Source: Planctomycetota bacterium (GTDB lineage Bacteria; Planctomycetota; UBA1135; GCA-002686595). Taken from it: a stretch of 53,006 nt of DNA. This document shows, piece by piece, positions 52,184-53,006 of this stretch. The DNA is taken from positions 1 through 53,006 of the forward strand of contig JAQWJQ010000217.1 of assembly GCA_029248265.1 (NCBI GenBank), given 5' to 3'. The position numbers and the translations under genes are program-made. The notes below the pieces were generated by a model that was not told the DNA's origin, made no database searches, and saw only the letters and a program-made list of their open reading frames with translations. How positions within the stretch are numbered: the stretch's first letter is position 1; each line of letters opens with the position of its first letter.

Positions 52184-53006
52184 ATGTTTCTCACCCAACT
52201 CCGGTCGATACGAGCCTGTGTGCCGCCCTTCGCCGCCGCTGCGGCGCTCACGCTGGCTCTCTCGACAGTGACCGCCGGGGCTCAGCAGAGTCGTTATCCG
52301 GGAGCGTCCATTCGCTCCCTCGTGACGGCCTCCCCTTCTGTACCGTCGGCCTTCGGTCCGCGGCACGTTCGGATCGGGGTGGGGATCTCCGGGTTGATCT
52401 CCTCGATCGCGCCGTCCGCCCCCGCAACGCCGGGCCTGATTCCTGGCCGAGGAGGGCTCGCCCTGCTCGTGTCGATTCTGGTGGAGGAAACCCAGGAAGA
52501 GGAGTCGTTCACGATCTATGTCCCGCCGACGCCGCCGGGAGTGGAGCGGCCGCTGCTGGCGGCGTTCCACGGCTTCAACGTCTCGCATCTCGATATCTGG
52601 GCCAACACCTCGTTTATCGCGGAATGCCAGGCCAGGGACTGGATCCTCGTGGCGCCCTACCAGCGAAACCTCGCCCCGACGGGGCCGGGAACCTCGCAGA
52701 CCGCCTTCGGGAGCGCCCAGAGCCAACTGCACGTCCAGGCGGTGATCGATTACGCCATGGATCAGTTCGCGGTGGATCGGGACCGGGTGTACGGCGTGGG
52801 CTTCTCCATGGGTGGGGGAGCCGCGCTGAGCTACGCCGCTCGCCACCGAGATCGGGAGCGAGGGGCCTTCGCCGCGGTCGTGAACCACACCGGGACGGTG
52901 TCGCTCCAGAACGTGTACTCCAACGCTGATACGAGCGTTCAGCAGCTCATGGTGCGCATCTTCAACGGTTCGCCGAGCTTCTCTCCCTTCGAGTACTCGC
53001 GCGCGT
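52184..53006 (+). CDS. Secreted alpha/beta hydrolase (PHB-depolymerase/esterase-like), cut by window end
   Basis: The frame starting at ATG 52184 stays open for 274 codons to the end of the window. The product begins with a signal peptide (basic start, then an Ala/Leu core ending in TAGAQQ). Later it reads IYVPPTPPGVERPLLAAFHGFN, the oxyanion loop of secreted esterases, and YGVGFSMGGGAALSYAARH, a serine nucleophile elbow (GFSMGG). The acid and base residues lie beyond the window. Another open frame at 52105-52929 overlaps it but has no domain and no continuity with the family. Promoter and hairpin lie upstream. Confidence 0.8.
   Translation, partial: MFLTQLRSIRACVPPFAAAAALTLALSTVTAGAQQSRYPGASIRSLVTASPSVPSAFGPRHVRIGVGISGLISSIAPSAPATPGLIPGRGGLALLVSILVEETQEEESFTIYVPPTPPGVERPLLAAFHGFNVSHLDIWANTSFIAECQARDWILVAPYQRNLAPTGPGTSQTAFGSAQSQLHVQAVIDYAMDQFAVDRDRVYGVGFSMGGGAALSYAARHRDRERGAFAAVVNHTGTVSLQNVYSNADTSVQQLMVRIFNGSPSFSPFEYSRA

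Noticed and set aside
52105-52929. Open frame on the plus strand near the window end
   Set aside because: It is out of frame with the secreted esterase, whose frame has a signal peptide and a serine nucleophile motif.
1-53006. tRNA, rRNA, CRISPR, IS, phage or transposon features
   Set aside because: No TPsiC-arm-like tRNA pattern, no spaced repeat array, no transposase or integrase domain was seen. Small RNA genes without a clear pattern cannot be excluded.

Overview
The window is 53 kb of GC-rich, gene-dense bacterial chromosome with no tRNA, rRNA, IS element, phage gene or CRISPR array that I can see. GC richness, NatB-type permease fused to a CPBP protease, many exported low-complexity proteins, a DprE1/DprE2-like pair and weak use of Shine-Dalgarno sites suggest a deep-branching Planctomycetota bacterium. 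That placement is inference from gene character, because no marker gene in the window settles it.

Layout. 1-679: no gene. 680-2178: ECF sigma factor and RskA-type anti-sigma factor, overlapping by 4 bp. 2435-9796 (minus): a tightly coupled seven-gene lipid-modification operon. In transcription order it encodes a CFA-like methyltransferase, an acyl desaturase, an FAD amine-oxidase-like protein, DUF1365, a second CFA synthase, DUF2878 and a free-standing B12-binding sensor of the CarH/LitR type. Its upstream region (9797-10258) holds a five-unit 14-15 bp tandem repeat and faces a divergent lipoprotein hydrolase. 11395-19151: UvrD/PcrA helicase, a DprE2/DprE1-like pair, RlmL-like rRNA methyltransferase, a small-molecule methyltransferase, an ApaH-like phosphatase and a 53-aa basic protein. 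19169-21418: an EamA transporter fused to a sialidase-like beta-propeller. 21470-26953 (minus): M24 peptidase and a Nat-type ABC exporter, all start/stop-coupled. 27258-29369: signal peptidase I and an aldehyde dehydrogenase. 29626-36633 (minus): M1 metallopeptidase, two exported proteins with Arg-Gly-Gly tracts, and a LytTR/LytS two-component system whose sensor has an Arg/Gly-rich outer loop. 36782-39962: GCS2-CBS ligase-like protein and an AstE/AspA-like deacylase. 39984-43071: PnbB-like cupin, GT-C-like membrane protein and QueF. 43096-46779: esterase, adenosine deaminase and glutamyl-tRNA synthetase. 46862-53006: FecR-like membrane protein, YkuE-like phosphoesterase, NHL propeller, a large carboxypeptidase-regulatory-domain protein and a truncated secreted esterase that runs off the window end.

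Two regularities run through the window. Genes inside operons are joined by ATGA, GTGA, TTGA or TGATG overlaps (11 junctions). Nine gene starts have a TANNNT hexamer only 6-10 nt upstream, the arrangement of leaderless transcription. The most interesting candidate systems are the B12-sensor/ECF-associated lipid operon, the RGG-protein/LytS cluster, and the transporter-propeller fusion.
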